The notes: generated by a model from the sequence alone, not told the origin. Counted from the first letter of the stretch, positions 11,501 to 22,599 are shown. The stretch: DNA of 64,000 bases from Guillardia theta CCMP2712 (GCF_000315625.1 NW_005434666.1:75700-139699), one strand, 5' to 3'. A program made the numbers and translations.

Positions 11501-12987
11501 GAGCAGGAGAGGAGGAGGTATGGAGATGAGGAGAATGGAGGAAAACGGGAAGTAGGAGGGAGGAAAAGGAGGAAAGGGAGGAAAGGGAGGGCGATGGAAG
11601 AGATCAGGAGGAGGGACGAGGAGACAGGTGGAGGAAGAGAGGGAGAGGGAGGAAGAAGAGGAAGAGGACAAGGGGAAGAGGGGGGAGGAAGGAGGAAGGA
11701 GCAGAGGTGTTCTCTCACATATTTGCAGGAGATCACATCTCTCTTGAGATACTCGACGAGGATCAGTCATCGAGCTTGCTGCGCATCTTCATCAAGGGGG
11801 GAAGTTTTCAAGTCAAAATGCCTACCCGTTGCTCCAGCTTGCGAGTCTGCGTGCAGATGTATAACGAGAATGATTGTTTGGTCGACTTCAAGAACCAGCA
11901 GGAGCTCGAGCTCCTCCTGCAGATGCACAAGCAGAGCAAGCAGATCACAAACATGATTGATGACAATCATGATTCTACTGCTGGAGAGGAGGAGGAGGAG
12001 GAGGAGGAGGAGGAGGAGGAGGAGGAGGAGGTCGAGGAGGTCGAGGATATCGATGACATGATTGCTCTGCAACAAGAAATCGCTATACAGCAGGTGATGC
12101 TGAATGCATGCCAAGGAAATGGGAAGGAAAGGGAACAACGACAGGGACAAGACAGGGCAGGAGATGAGAAAGAAAGAAAAAGAACTGGAGCAGGAGATGA
12201 ATGAAGGGGGGGAGGAAGAGCAGGAGGAGGAAGGTTTTCCATGTCATGACTGATTTCAATTTGCGCAAACAGGAAAAGAGTGAAAGGCTCTCTCGACAAC
12301 TTCTTGAGTTTGACTACCAGATAGCAAGGACAAGGTGAGAGTTTAGAAAAGAATCTCAATCATGCCAGCAGAGCAATCTTCTGATCAGTTTTCTTCATTT
12401 CCTCCTCCTGCTCATGTTTCTCTTCCTTTTCCTCTTTGTCATCCTTTTCCTTTTTCTTTTCCTTTCCTCGTTATCTCCCTCTTCCACTTTCTTATCATCT
12501 TCTTCCCCCCCCTCCCCCTTTCCTCATCCTCCATTTCCCATCCCTTCCTCCTCCTCTGCTTCTACTTTCTCTCTGACCTCTCCCTCACCACCTCTCATCC
12601 AACAGGTTCCGATCCACCGCAACCTTATCAAGGGGGAGACTCGCGCTTGACGAGCTTGTTGTAAAACCAATCACAGACGACATGCACGACAAGCAGGTTG
12701 AGAGCAAACGAGCAGCAGGTGACTTGTACCTATGCTGAACCCACGAGCGATCACATGATTGTCATATTCATTCAACTTGTCTCAATTTGTCATCTGCTCA
12801 ACCGTTTCTTCCTCTCCTCCTCTCCTCCTCTCCTGCTCTCCTCCTCCCCATTGCATCATCGTTTCCTTCCTCCTTCCCTCTCCCCTCCTCTTTCCCAGCT
12901 GCCAACTCACTGATTTCACTCCTCGCAGCGATTTCAAGGCGGCGGGCCGAGATCCTCAAAGGTCAAGGACTCATCGAGACCAAGTGA
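8533..12987 (+). CDS. BIR, C2, IQ and C2 domain protein
   Basis: Exon 1 (8533-9817) starts at ATG with a BIR zinc fold: RLKTFKEGWP, then C52, C55, H72 and C79 with BIR spacing C-x2-C-x16-H-x6-C. A C2-like segment follows (about residues 105-290), then an IQ-like helix (ILQAAWRRLHAVRL) and the start of a second C2 (FRVFVVAARNLPI). The intron 9818-10093 has donor GTGAGT and joins in phase to an exon from 10094 that completes C2 (LRLDVYNCP, VTLDLYDGDGF). Further coding pieces appear near 10610-10735, 10745-10810, 10870-10940, 10975-11095, 11345-11475, 11705-12200, 12275-12335, 12606-12700 and 12930-12987, including coiled-coil and a Glu run; their exact joins are uncertain. BIR domains mark IAP and survivin proteins; C2 and IQ suggest Ca2+/membrane and calmodulin binding. 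Function unknown. Confidence 0.65.
11984..12032 (+). repeat. (GAG)n coding repeat, poly-Glu
   Basis: An uninterrupted GAG run in frame with the BIR-C2 gene encodes about 16 glutamates between two acidic coiled-coil segments. Its length probably varies between alleles. Confidence 0.8.
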
Positions 12988-13010
12988 AGAACCAGTGACG
13001 AGACGACAAG

Positions 13011-13110
13011 NNNNNNNNNNNNNNNNNNNNNNNNNNNNNNNNNNNNNNNNNNNNNNNNNNNNNNNNNNNNNNNNNNNNNNNNNNNNNNNNNNNNNNNNNN
13101 NNNNNNNNNN
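13011..13110. other. assembly gap (100 N)
   Basis: Exactly 100 N, the conventional placeholder for a gap of unknown size. It follows the stop of the BIR-C2 gene and abuts a CTC repeat, which probably caused the gap. Confidence 0.95.
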
Positions 13111-13257
13111 CTCCTCCTCCTCCTCCTCCTCCTCCTCCTCCTCCTCCTCCTCCTCCTCTTCCTCTTCCTCCTCCTCCTCCTCCTCCTCCTCCTCCTTCTC
13201 CTCCTCCTCTTCCTCCTCCTCCTCTTCGTCCTCGTCCTCGTCCTCCTCTTCCTCTCC
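13111..13257. repeat. (CTC)n tract beside the gap
   Basis: Nearly pure CTC/TCC triplets with CTT and GTC variants. Both strands give long Ser or Arg ORFs here that are artefacts. Confidence 0.9.
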
Positions 13258-13538
13258 CTACATACCATCCCGCTGCTACTGCAATCTCTTACATCAAAGA
13301 AGCCTCCCGTCCTCCTCTCCGTACCTGCTCTCCTCCTACCCTGCTTTCCTCCTATCCTCCCAACTCCCTTTTCTCCTACCCCCCTATCCTCTTGTTCTAG
13401 CGCCGTCTCCTTCCATACATCGCTTCCCTCCCCTCCGCATGTCCAACCCCCCCCCTCCTTTTCTCTCACGCAGCCCCAGGTCTGGTCCAGCGCATCTCCT
13501 GCTGCACATTCCACATCCAACAGTTTTATATAAAGGTG

Positions 13539-14948
13539 TCACAAATCTCCGTGCTGCGATTCAGGCCCCCAGGTCTTCCTCCTCCTCCTCTCGCTCCACC
13601 CTCGCTTCCTCTGCTGTGCCCCCATCATCAGCGACACATCCGCGTCCTCCTCCTTCCCCCTCCTCTTCCCGCTCCTCTTCACTGCAATCTCCACCACGTC
13701 CTCCTCCCCTGTCCCCTCCTGCTCCTTCTCGCTGATCTCCTTCCTCCTCGCTGCCGCCCTTCGGCCCCGAGGGCCTCGGAGCCCCGCGACTTGTGAGGGA
13801 TGAACATCAGCCACATGCTCGACAGCACGAGACTCTCCAGCCCTCAACTTCTCCCTCGCTGCTTCCAGCGCAGACACCGGCTCCTCCTCCTCTCCCTTCC
13901 CCACCACCTCCTTCTCTCCCTCCTCTTCTTTGATGCGCAACCCGCTGCCCTCAATCCTTGCTATCAGCTCCGACTTCTTCCCACTCGTGCTCAGCCCCAG
14001 CTGGGTCAGTCGGTTTCTCAGCTCGCTGACTGTGAGCTTCTCGAGTCCCTGACTCTCTCGCTCCTCCAGCGACTCCCGCGCGCAGTGCGACAGGAACACC
14101 CGGGCTGGCGCAAACTTCACGTCTTGGCTGTGAGCTGGAGCTGGCTGGCAGGTGGGGCAGGCGTAGCAGGTCCGGCCCTTCATGTCCCAGCTTACAACCC
14201 TCGTCCCGCATCTCCCGCAGTCCTTAGCGTTGTAGATGTACCTTCGCATGCTCGGCCTCCCCAGCGCCTGCGCCTCCTTAGGGTCCACAGTGAGGATGCT
14301 TCCAGTGAGGAACCCGCGGCGGAGGAGGGAGACAGTCTCAGCCCAGATCCTGCTGAACGCTTCCTCCTCCAGGTCCCCGCAGAGTGTGTTGGGGTGGACT
14401 CCGGCCCGGAAGAGGATCTCAGCCCGGTAGATGTTCCCCGGGCCCGCGAAGAAGGACTGGTCCATGATGATTTCTCCAATGCTTCTGCCAGCAGCCCTCT
14501 TGCTCGAAACCTTGCTGAACAGCTCCTTCGGGTCCGCGTCGTCCCTCAGCGGGTCTTGCCCAAGGCTCTTCCTCTTTTCGTGGTAGTAGCTCTCGTCCTC
14601 GCAGCGCAGCGTCATGGCGGAAAGGTGGCTCACTAGCCCGCTCTCGTGCACCAGGCACAGCCTCGTGGTGGAGGTCACGGGTGGGACGTCCTCCTTGTTC
14701 TGATCGAAGATGCTCCACTGGCCGCTCATACCGAAGTGAACATGGAGGACGATGAAGTTGCCGGCGTCCTCGCCAAAGAAGGCGAAAAGGTTCTTCCCAA
14801 CAGCCTCTATCCTGTGATATTTCTTCCCGTCAATCGCCCTCGCTCCGTCAGCGAACCTGCCGTTGGGGCTGCTGGCACGGAAGACTTTCCCCACAAGTTT
14901 CTGCCTGTGAGCAGCAGCAACACGATGGACCGAGTGTCCTTCAACCAT
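13539..14948 (-). CDS. Fpg/Nei-family DNA glycosylase with SAP domain
   Basis: A 469-codon single-exon frame. It starts MVEGHSVHR, so the N-terminal nucleophile after Met removal would be Val2, not the usual Pro; Glu3 is kept. RFADGA and GKNLF (Lys52) match the Nei2-like branch. The helix-two-turn-helix carries GPGNIYRAE (169-177). The zinc finger is C244, C247, C264, C267 with the DNA-binding Arg at 259. A SAP DNA-binding motif follows (about 302-334: LTVSELRNRLTQLGL), then a basic, Lys/Arg-rich tail. The family removes oxidised bases and cleaves abasic sites in base excision repair. NEIL3 of animals also uses Val2, which suggests that activity is retained. The tail suggests nuclear location. 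The C-terminal 100 residues could include unrecognised intron sequence. Confidence 0.85.
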   Translation of the reverse strand: MVEGHSVHRVAAAHRQKLVGKVFRASSPNGRFADGARAIDGKKYHRIEAVGKNLFAFFGEDAGNFIVLHVHFGMSGQWSIFDQNKEDVPPVTSTTRLCLVHESGLVSHLSAMTLRCEDESYYHEKRKSLGQDPLRDDADPKELFSKVSSKRAAGRSIGEIIMDQSFFAGPGNIYRAEILFRAGVHPNTLCGDLEEEAFSRIWAETVSLLRRGFLTGSILTVDPKEAQALGRPSMRRYIYNAKDCGRCGTRVVSWDMKGRTCYACPTCQPAPAHSQDVKFAPARVFLSHCARESLEERESQGLEKLTVSELRNRLTQLGLSTSGKKSELIARIEGSGLRIKEEEGEKEVVGKGEEEEPVSALEAAREKLRAGESRAVEHVADVHPSQVAGLRGPRGRRAAARRKEISEKEQEGTGEEDVVEIAVKRSGKRRGKEEDADVSLMMGAQQRKRGWSERRRRKTWGPESQHGDL

Positions 14949-14949
14949 G

Positions 14950-16830
14950 ACGGGGCGGGTGCAGTGAAAGAACCTGGCAAGCGCATGTCATTACAAGCCA
15001 TCACAGCCGTCAGCAACAACCTCCTTCCCGCCCTCACTGCGAAGCTACGCGGAAGCAGAAAGGACATATCGACTATACCATCAAGGGCCTGGAGAGAGCT
15101 GAGGAGGATAAGGACACAGAAGCGACATCTGGTCGCCATAGAGGCTCAAATCCTTTGCACCCCTTCACTTCTCTCCTCCCTACAAATCTCCATACAAATC
15201 TCCTTCTGCTTCTGCTCGCTCCTGCCTCTGCTCCTGCCTCTGCTCCTGCAACTCCTGCTTTTGAGCCACCACCGTCACCACAAACAGATGGTAGAAAAGA
15301 GTTCAGATCGATCTTCCTTGAATCCACACGCGCTCCAGGATTGCACGCCGAACATTTTTACTTCTTTCCCTCTGCCGCGCAACATATCAATCCCTCCTCG
15401 TTCCTCCCTTCCATCATCACCCACTTTCTCTGCTCGATCCCTTCCTCATCAACTTGTGTTTCTTCCCTGCCTCTCCTCGCTCCTCCCCCTCTCTTCCTTC
15501 TTCCCTGCCATGCCGCTAAATCCTCTGCCGCCCGTAACGGTCCTTGTGTATCGGGCAACAAAGAAAAAAAACATTACACCGGTACTATAGTGTATGTTTG
15601 ATGCGATAAATGAGGGGTGGGGTGGTGAAATTTTGCAGGAAATCGCAATGGCACGGAGGACAAAATCGTTGTTGTCAGACAGATCCTGTTGTTGTCAGAC
15701 AGATCCTTGCAATGCTTGTGATTGTCTGAGCAAAGCCATAAGATATGCTGAAGACAATCATCTTGTCGAATGCTCTTGCATAAGGAACTGTTTGGATTTG
15801 TTCCGCCATCCGCCGCAAGGCATCCACTTGCATGGACCTGTATGGACGCCATCGACTTGTATTGGTGGTTATCACGATGCTTGAGCTTAATCGATCGTTG
15901 TGCTTTGTAGATTATTTGTATAGCGTTGCAAACATATGAGCGATATCAACCGTTTGAGGTGGGTACGAGAGGGAAAAGGGAGGAAGCGAGGGAAGAGAGA
16001 ACAGGAAGGGGGAAGGGAGGAGAAAGAAGATGCCCGGATTGAGAGGGGACATGCAGGAGGGAGAGAGAAGGGGAGGGGAGGGGTCCCAAGAACCACAAGG
16101 TATTCTGGAAGAAATTCCTACCAGGGATCGAGGTCTCAGCTTTGTGGATGCGCACTGAGTGCGAGGTCTAGAAGGAAGGGGAGGATCAGACTGATCACGA
16201 GCATGCAGAGCAGGAGTCGCAGGTCACCAGCCTGAAGCTGCTCCTCCTCCCAGCCATGGCGATATCCTCCTGCGCAAACTCCTCCGCCATTCTTTTGGTC
16301 GACCAAAATATCGCCTGACAGCCGTACTGATTTTTAACTTAACTTTGAGTAAAAACCCTCTGAGCTTGACAGATTGTCAAACTCAAGGGTACCGGTGATT
16401 TTGCACTCAAAGGTACCGGTGCAAATGCCATCCATTGTGGTGCCCCCGTCCCCTGGGTGGCAGGGTTGACTCAAACATGGCCGAATGCAGCAAGAGGGTG
16501 AAGAAGACAAGACAAGACAAGACAAGACAAGACAAGACAAGACAACTGACATGGAAGCAATGACAACTGATCAGATGATATACTGCTCTACAGGACATGT
16601 TTTCCAAAACGTTGAGTCGAGATGACGATAGTGGAATACATCCAGTCTGTGAAACTGTTGAGATAACCAGAATGAGCTGCAAACAGTAGATGGGTGTTAG
16701 TGATCAGGTTCTGGTGGTGGATCAGTGTAAGCTAGATTGCAAGTTCTTGTTGTGTACTCCTGAAAAACATTGAAAATGCTGCATGGTATGAAGCAGAACC
16801 CTGACCATGACTGTCTGACAGAAGCGAGGA
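14950..16830. other. intergenic, no gene supported
   Basis: Divergent promoter region between the glycosylase and the next plus-strand gene. It contains pyrimidine-rich stretches (15170-15530), a 22-base direct repeat of TGTTGTCAGACAGATCCT type near 15670-15705, purine-rich DNA (15960-16085) and the pentamer repeat at 16504-16545. No convincing exon chain was found. Confidence 0.45.
16504..16545. repeat. (GACAA)n pentanucleotide repeat
   Basis: About eight tandem GACAA units with sharp edges. Confidence 0.9.
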
Positions 16831-16837
16831 AACAATC

Positions 16838-17346
16838 ATGGAAGAGAAGATAGCCGAACACATCGAGAAATTGAAGAAACACTTTCAATACCTTGCGTAT
16901 AGTGGAACAAAGAAGATCAAACGCTACAGGTGACCACCATTCGGCTCACATTTCGTATTATCAACACACTTGATTCGTCGCTCTCTCCTTCTTCTCCCCT
17001 CCCCTGCCTCTGACTTGTTCCTTCCACATAGACGAGCTGTTGGTTGGTATCTTCACCCGAAGGAAGGCTCAGGTCTACAGCGCCAGCATAGGAAGCGATG
17101 ATCATGAAAATGTGGCAGGATGGCGGGACAAAGCGCTGTACAGGTGGAACATGGCAGAGCTAGTGGACTTCTTCCGATCGGAGATCCGAGTATCATCAAC
17201 AGTGATCCACAGGTCAACGACATGAAGAAGAAGGAGGCGAACAGTAGCAGCAGCAGCAGCAGCAGCGGGCAGAAAAGGCGGAGGAGCAGGAGCAGGAGCG
17301 GAAGCAGGAGCAGGAGCAGGAGCAAGGCAGATGCAGGAGTAGCAGC

Positions 17347-17387
<41 letters not shown>

Positions 17388-19340
17388 GAGTGCTGCTGAC
17401 GCTTGGTGGCCCCAGGTTGGAGGAGTCGGAGATCGATGGGAGCATCATGGTTCTGAGATGACCTGCTGCGGGCCGAGACCGTGACTGGAGATCATGCAGG
17501 AGATGACGTTGAACTCTGACGATGGGGATGAGGCGCTCCAGAGGGCGCTCAAGGTCGAACCCCCTCCCCCACTCTTCTCTCCCCCACTCTTTCCTCCCTC
17601 TCCCTCCCTCTCTCCCTCCCTCCCTTCATTCATCTCCCTCCCTCCCTCCCTCCCTCCCTCCCTCCCTCCCTCCCTCCCTCCCTCCCTCCCTCCCTCCCTC
17701 CCTCCCTCCCTCCCTTCATCCATCCATCGATCCATGCGAATTTCCTTTCTTCTCTCTTCTGTTCCTCTCTCCTCCTCTCTCCCCATTCAATCACACTCAT
17801 CTCCCTGCTTTACCTATTCTATTTCCTTCAATCGCTCAAATACTCATCTCTTTATTGTTCTTATGATTGAAATTGCTGTGCAGGTTGATGCGCTAGTTGT
17901 GAGAAAAATTCGTCGAAAGGTGATAAGAATTGCCTCCCTCCTCCCTCCTCGCTCCTCCCTCTTCCCTCCTCCCTCCTCCCTCCTCCCTCTTCCCTCCTCC
18001 CTCCTCCCTCCTCCATGCTCATTCTCTGCCTGTGTTCCAATTTGTCCTGTCCTCATCTCCATTCCTCCTCGCAGCTGGACGAGATGGGCAAGGATCATGG
18101 ACTCGAGCGACACAAAGACGAGCTGCGATATTTCTTTGATAAGGTCAAGACGAGCGTCTGACTTGCTCGACTGAGCTATCGCACAGATTGTTGTTGACAA
18201 GCAGGGAGGTACTCTGATCAAGTGCGAAGGGAAACTGCTAGAAGGGCTGGGTCAGAGCTCAGCAATTGTCTCAACTTGCTAGGTTTGACCGATGCGAGCA
18301 GGGGTTACAAGAGTAACGGAACTTCCTTTCCTCATTGACGAGCCTGGGTTCTTCGATTCATTGTAATGCAGGCGATGTTTGATTCGATTCCTGCGCCTCC
18401 TGTTGTCTCGCCGCTGCTGATGCTGAATGTTCGTGTTGCTTTTGCCTCTCATCGACGTGTGGCTTTCAAGTCGACTTGTCTCCTGCCGTTTCCTCCTTTC
18501 CTCTCTCTCCTGGCCCAATATCCTCACTCTCCCTTCCCCCTCAGAGGTCTCGACTTCACCGAGGAGGCGCGCCTCAAAGCGCAGATCCGATCAGTAGCCA
18601 AGGTGAGGAGGAGTTTGCTTCCTGAACCACTACTTCTCTGACGATCATGAGCAGGGAGTAGAGCGAGAAGGTGCGAGCATCGCACATCAAACGCTCTCTT
18701 TCATATTGTGCATGTTGAAGTCTCCGGCAGGGAAGCTCCTGCCACGGCATCTTAACCAGGGGATACCCAAGATCCGGCAGAAGAGAGAGGTCGGAGGAGG
18801 AAGAGCAAGGTTCAACCATGTGAACCTACGAACCCTGCCAGGTGGTGGAGAAAAAGAAGCTCAACTCTGCTATCAGAGCTGTCACTGAAGAGCTGGAGGT
18901 ATGGCCATGGCAATGATGACTGTGGGAGGGGAGAGGGGCGGGAGGAGGAAACTTTTGTCTGGGATCCAACGAGGAAGAGGAGCAGGGAAGGGCTGAGAGG
19001 CATGTGCAAGGAGGGGACGGGAGCTTGCAAGGGGGATAGAAACGTTTGAGGTGAGTTGAAGCGCGTTTGACGCAGGAGAGCGAGGAGTTCTTCGAGGAGT
19101 CGGCGAAGGACGCGCTAGAGGCCGGGTATGTGGCAGGGGGAAGGGAGGATAGTGAGCTTGTCCATGACTTGATCGGAGAGGAGCTGAGTTCTGATCTCCC
19201 TTGCAACATCAATTCTACTTCTGATGCCTCCCCTTTGCCCCAGCGGGATTTTCACCCCGGAGCACAAGGTCTCCAAGGATCGGAAGTCCAAGGGAAAGGT
19301 GGGCAAATATCTCCACCTTTGGCTCCTGCTCCTCCTGCTG

Positions 19341-19378
<38 letters not shown>

Positions 19379-20042
19379 AAAATCCTCCTGTTCTTCCTCC
19401 TCCTCCTCCTCCTCCTCCTCTACCCAACCCTTTTTCATCTTCGCCGTCTTCCCCCTCTTCTTCACTTTGTCTGTCTTCCTTCCCTTCCTGCGCTACTTTT
19501 CCTGCTCATGGCGTCTGCAGAGCCTTAAGGTTGAGAAACCGAAGCCAGACAAGACCAACATCGCTGTTCTCAACCCCAAGTACAAGTCGGTCGGCATGTG
19601 GGAGGCAGTTGGGGCGACCAGGGGTGTACGAAAGAAGGTTATTGCCCCCTCCGCCTCCTCCTCCCGCCCTCCCTCCCTCCCCCCCCTTCCCTTCCATCAT
19701 TTCCATCATCGTCGCCGCGATGAGGAGCACCAGCAGCAGCACAACTTCTACTGCGATCACCAACATTATCCCACCTGAGCATGTCTGCACTGATTCAAAC
19801 TCAAACGCACTGATGCAGAAGTGTGTCGATTCTCGACCTCTCCCTACATGTTTCCACAGCTACTTCGAGCTTCTTGTCTGTGTCTGCTGCTCACTGTTTG
19901 CGTGTTCTAGTTGGCTCAGACCAAGCAGCTGCGGGACGAGAAGGAGGAGGAGGAGCGTGATGAGGGAGGGGAAGGAGACTTGTTCCAAGAGTCGAGCCAG
20001 CCAGGGAGAAGAACGGCTTCATCCGCTGTACCTGTGCCGTAG
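16838..20042 (+). CDS. multi-exon coiled-coil protein of unknown function
   Basis: A chain of short coding blocks on the plus strand, separated by pyrimidine-rich introns. The first is 16838-16929 (ATG; EEKIAEHIEKLKKHF). Others lie near 17032-17215, 17215-17400 (Ser, Arg/Ser and Ala runs), 17497-17553, 17885-17920, 18075-18148, 18547-18601, 18834-18899, 19077-19134, 19245-19301 and 19518-19620. The last begins near 19913 (LAQTKQLRDEKEEEERDEG) and stops at 20040-20042. Most blocks are charged and helical. No domain is recognised and several joins are not settled, including exon 1 to exon 2. The stop codon lies 23 bases inside the 3' end of the convergent GATase/GGCT-like gene. Confidence 0.45.
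17584..17713 (+). repeat. intronic (CTCC)n tract
   Basis: Over 100 bases of CTCC/CCCT units inside an intron of the coiled-coil gene, pyrimidine on the coding strand. A second tract of CTCCCTC units lies at 17935-18015 in the next intron. Confidence 0.85.
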
Positions 20043-22559
20043 AGACTCCGGAGGCTCCTCCTCCATGATACTCGGGTTGGCTTGTAAATATTCTTTGATG
20101 GTTGTCTTCCTGTCCCACAGGAACGTGTTCACCAGGAAATCCTCTTTCACCTCCTCCCCTGCCCTCCAAATGTCACCATCACACCAGAATTTAACTCGCT
20201 CCTACCGGCCTTAGAGCAGGCGAGCACGCAGTGCCGTAAGTATACCCGACAAGGCAGGATCTCACCCTGTTGTATCCGTCAACCCTTCTACTCCGAAGCT
20301 ATCCTTCCTTGCCCCTTCCCCGTGCCCCCCTCCTCATGCACAGCATCTTTCCTTCTCATCCTTCTCATCCTTGTCCTGCTCCTCCTCTCCATCCTCCCCT
20401 CCTTGTCATTTGCTGCTCCATCCCTTCCTCGCTGACCTGCCAGTTCCAGATAGTGGAGAGTCCGTAGCTGCCGTACCTGAAGGCAAAATGAGTATGCCGT
20501 CCCCTTCCCTCTGATCCCTCCACCTTTCTACCCTTCTCTTCTCCTCGCTCTCCCCATCTCCTCTGGTCCCCTTCTCTTCCCCTCTCGTCCCCTTTCCTCC
20601 TCTACTCACTCCTCGCAAACTCTCACCTCCCACGTAGCCTAACTCCCTCTCTTCTTTCCTCTCCTCCCAGGAGCTTCCCTTCCTCGATCTTGACTTGATA
20701 CAACCAATCTTGCTATACGCTTCATCCATTCCCTGTCCTCTAAATCATCTCCACACCTTTCTTCAAAGTTCTTCCTCCCATGCTTAGCAATGTATTCATC
20801 GTCTGTTCCTGCGCTGCGTTGTGCTCATCTCACATCATAGCAGCTGCCAGGAAGCAACAAACCAGCACAGAAGCCCTTCCTGCACCTTCGACCCGTCGAG
20901 CTCCTGCCGCCCTCTGTCAGCTTCAACTCCCTCCCTACACATCCGCATGCCAACCTCAATCGGAGCCAGCGCAATGAAGAACTCCTCCTCCCGCTCGTGG
21001 TATGCTTGCAGCTCCTCTGCCCGGTCGCCGTCACTCCCCGCCGTCTCCTCATGCTCTCACCTGACGGGATGTCGAACGCGGCGACAAGAAAGTTGCCATC
21101 GGGACAGGGCTAGAGTACACAAGAGCTCGTCACATTATGAACATCATATTCACCTCCACGTGCACAACAACATCTTCATCGTTGCGAGGGAGATTTCTCG
21201 CCACGTTCTTCCTCTCACCTCAACAGAGAGGCTTGCAAATTCACGTGTGTCTTTTCGTGCAATGTTCCTCTGAAAGAAAATGCTTGCCGGATGCCGCATA
21301 ACCCTCTTGTATCCTCGCAGACTGGGAACACGTTAGAACTATCGTCTCTATCTCCGTGTCTATCTCCATCTCTATCTCCATCATCCTACCCTCTTCCTCC
21401 CTTCTTGTTCCCCTTCGTCATCATTACTTTCTCATCACAATCGAAACTACCACCACAATAACACAATGACAATGACAATGACAATCACAATCACAATCAC
21501 AATCACAATCACAATCACAATCATTGATACACCCATCATCCTCCTCGTCTCGATCACCGCGCTAATCTGAAATTCTGGAGGTTAGGGAAGGAGGAGCGAG
21601 CCGACGCCTCGCTGAGCAGCGACCCGAACCCGATGATGGGCTGACGTGCCGCATCCTTGGAGAGCGTCAAACAAAAGTACGAGACGAACATCAGGGGATG
21701 ATATGGGGAGCAGAGCAACAGGAGAAGGGAGGAAGCAGGAGGAACGAAGGAGACGAGCGCGTGATAGCTGGTAAAAGTTTCTCACTGGCTTCTCCAATCC
21801 ATGGATAAGAAAATCAGTGATCTTTTCTTGCAGGAGCAACCGATTCTGCATACCCACCATGTAGCCCCTCCTTGCCTCCTCCTCACGTTCCTTCCCCAGT
21901 TTGCTCGCAAACATGTCGAGAAGTTTCATGAAACACTCTTCTCCCGTTCCAAACAGAAACTCGGGGTGACCTTGCAAGGTGAGAATATGATCCCCTATCC
22001 TCATCCCTTCACACCCGCACCACTCGCTCTTCCCCATCGACAGAGCTCCAGGAGGCATCTCACTGACGAAGTCACCGTGAGAGAACAGCAGCCCAAGTTT
22101 GTTGTTATCCATCTTCAACGTCTTCCTTCCTTCAGCGCTCAGATCAAACTCTCTCAACCCGAAGTAGAGGCCATTCCGATGCGCTTCTACCTTACCCCCG
22201 AGGGCCACGGCAACAATCTGGTGCCCAAAACAAATCCCGAGTATCTTCTTCTTCATCTGATGGAGAGCTCTGATGTACTGGCACAGATTTTCGATCCATG
22301 CTTCCCTGTCGTATGCTGAGCTGAGACTCCCTGAGATGATGAAGGCGTCGAAGTTCTCTGCCGGAGGAAGAACCAGTTCTCGCACTGCAAACTCCTCGAT
22401 CGAGAATGGATCTCTGCTCTCCTCCCCCTGCTTTCCCTTGTCCCCTGCTAGCGTATGAGCAGAGAGGAGGAGAGGAACAATCATCCTTCCCACGTGCTCG
22501 CCGTAGGCGCCATCGTCACACCGCAGGACCGCAGTCCGAAGCACCATGTTGACGCACAA
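20019..22559 (-). CDS. glutamine amidotransferase / GGCT-like fusion protein
   Basis: Nine exons with every phase consistent: 22559-21786, 21655-21558, 21321-21219, 21109-21061, 21016-20863, 20813-20757, 20476-20437, 20266-20206, 20158-20019, giving 491 residues. Exon 1 is a class I glutamine amidotransferase-like domain: FIISGS (73-78), nucleophile Cys110 in GICFGHQ, and His198/Glu200 in QGHPEF. The closest known group is the plant/fungal GMP-synthase-like gamma-glutamyl peptidase type. Exons 2-9 form a second domain beginning PIIGFGSLLSE (FGSL near 268), then RGYKRVMRHP, a Glu-rich YHEREEEFF (candidate catalytic Glu), EGLLCC, TIWNW and DRKTTIKEYL: a gamma-glutamylcyclotransferase-like fold. 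The join at 21786/21655 is phase 0 with donor GTGAGA. Inferred role: cleavage of gamma-glutamyl bonds in glutathione or its conjugates. If the 130-nt intron were not spliced, these would be two adjacent genes. Confidence 0.8.
21465..21523. repeat. (ACAATG/ACAATC)n hexamer repeat
   Basis: Ten or so hexamer units inside intron 2 of the fusion gene. Confidence 0.85.
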
Positions 22560-22599
22560 GGGGACGCAAAGGAGGAGAGGAAAAAAAAGGTAAGAAAAA

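Noticed and set aside
12963-13735. Long Arg/Lys-rich (minus) and Ser-rich (plus) ORFs around the first gap
   Set aside because: Simple-repeat and gap artefacts.
13539-14948. Bacterial contamination, because the Nei gene lacks introns and resembles bacterial Nei2
   Set aside because: It has a SAP domain and long basic tail, the same base composition as its neighbours, and lies between intron-rich genes.
14646-15590. 314-codon plus-strand ORF opposite and upstream of the glycosylase
   Set aside because: The first part is antisense to the Nei domain and the rest is pyrimidine-rich low complexity.
20955-21016. Extra intron after the EEEFF segment of the fusion gene
   Set aside because: A GT-AG pair exists, but the unspliced frame stays open and gives the better family match (EGLLCC before TDDEY).
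20821-21273. 150-codon plus-strand ORF and a neighbouring continuation of the coiled-coil gene
   Set aside because: The minus strand here encodes phase-consistent exons of the GATase/GGCT-like gene; the plus frame is its shadow.
21465-21523. Possible CRISPR-like array
   Set aside because: Units are 6 bp with no spacers; a microsatellite inside an intron.
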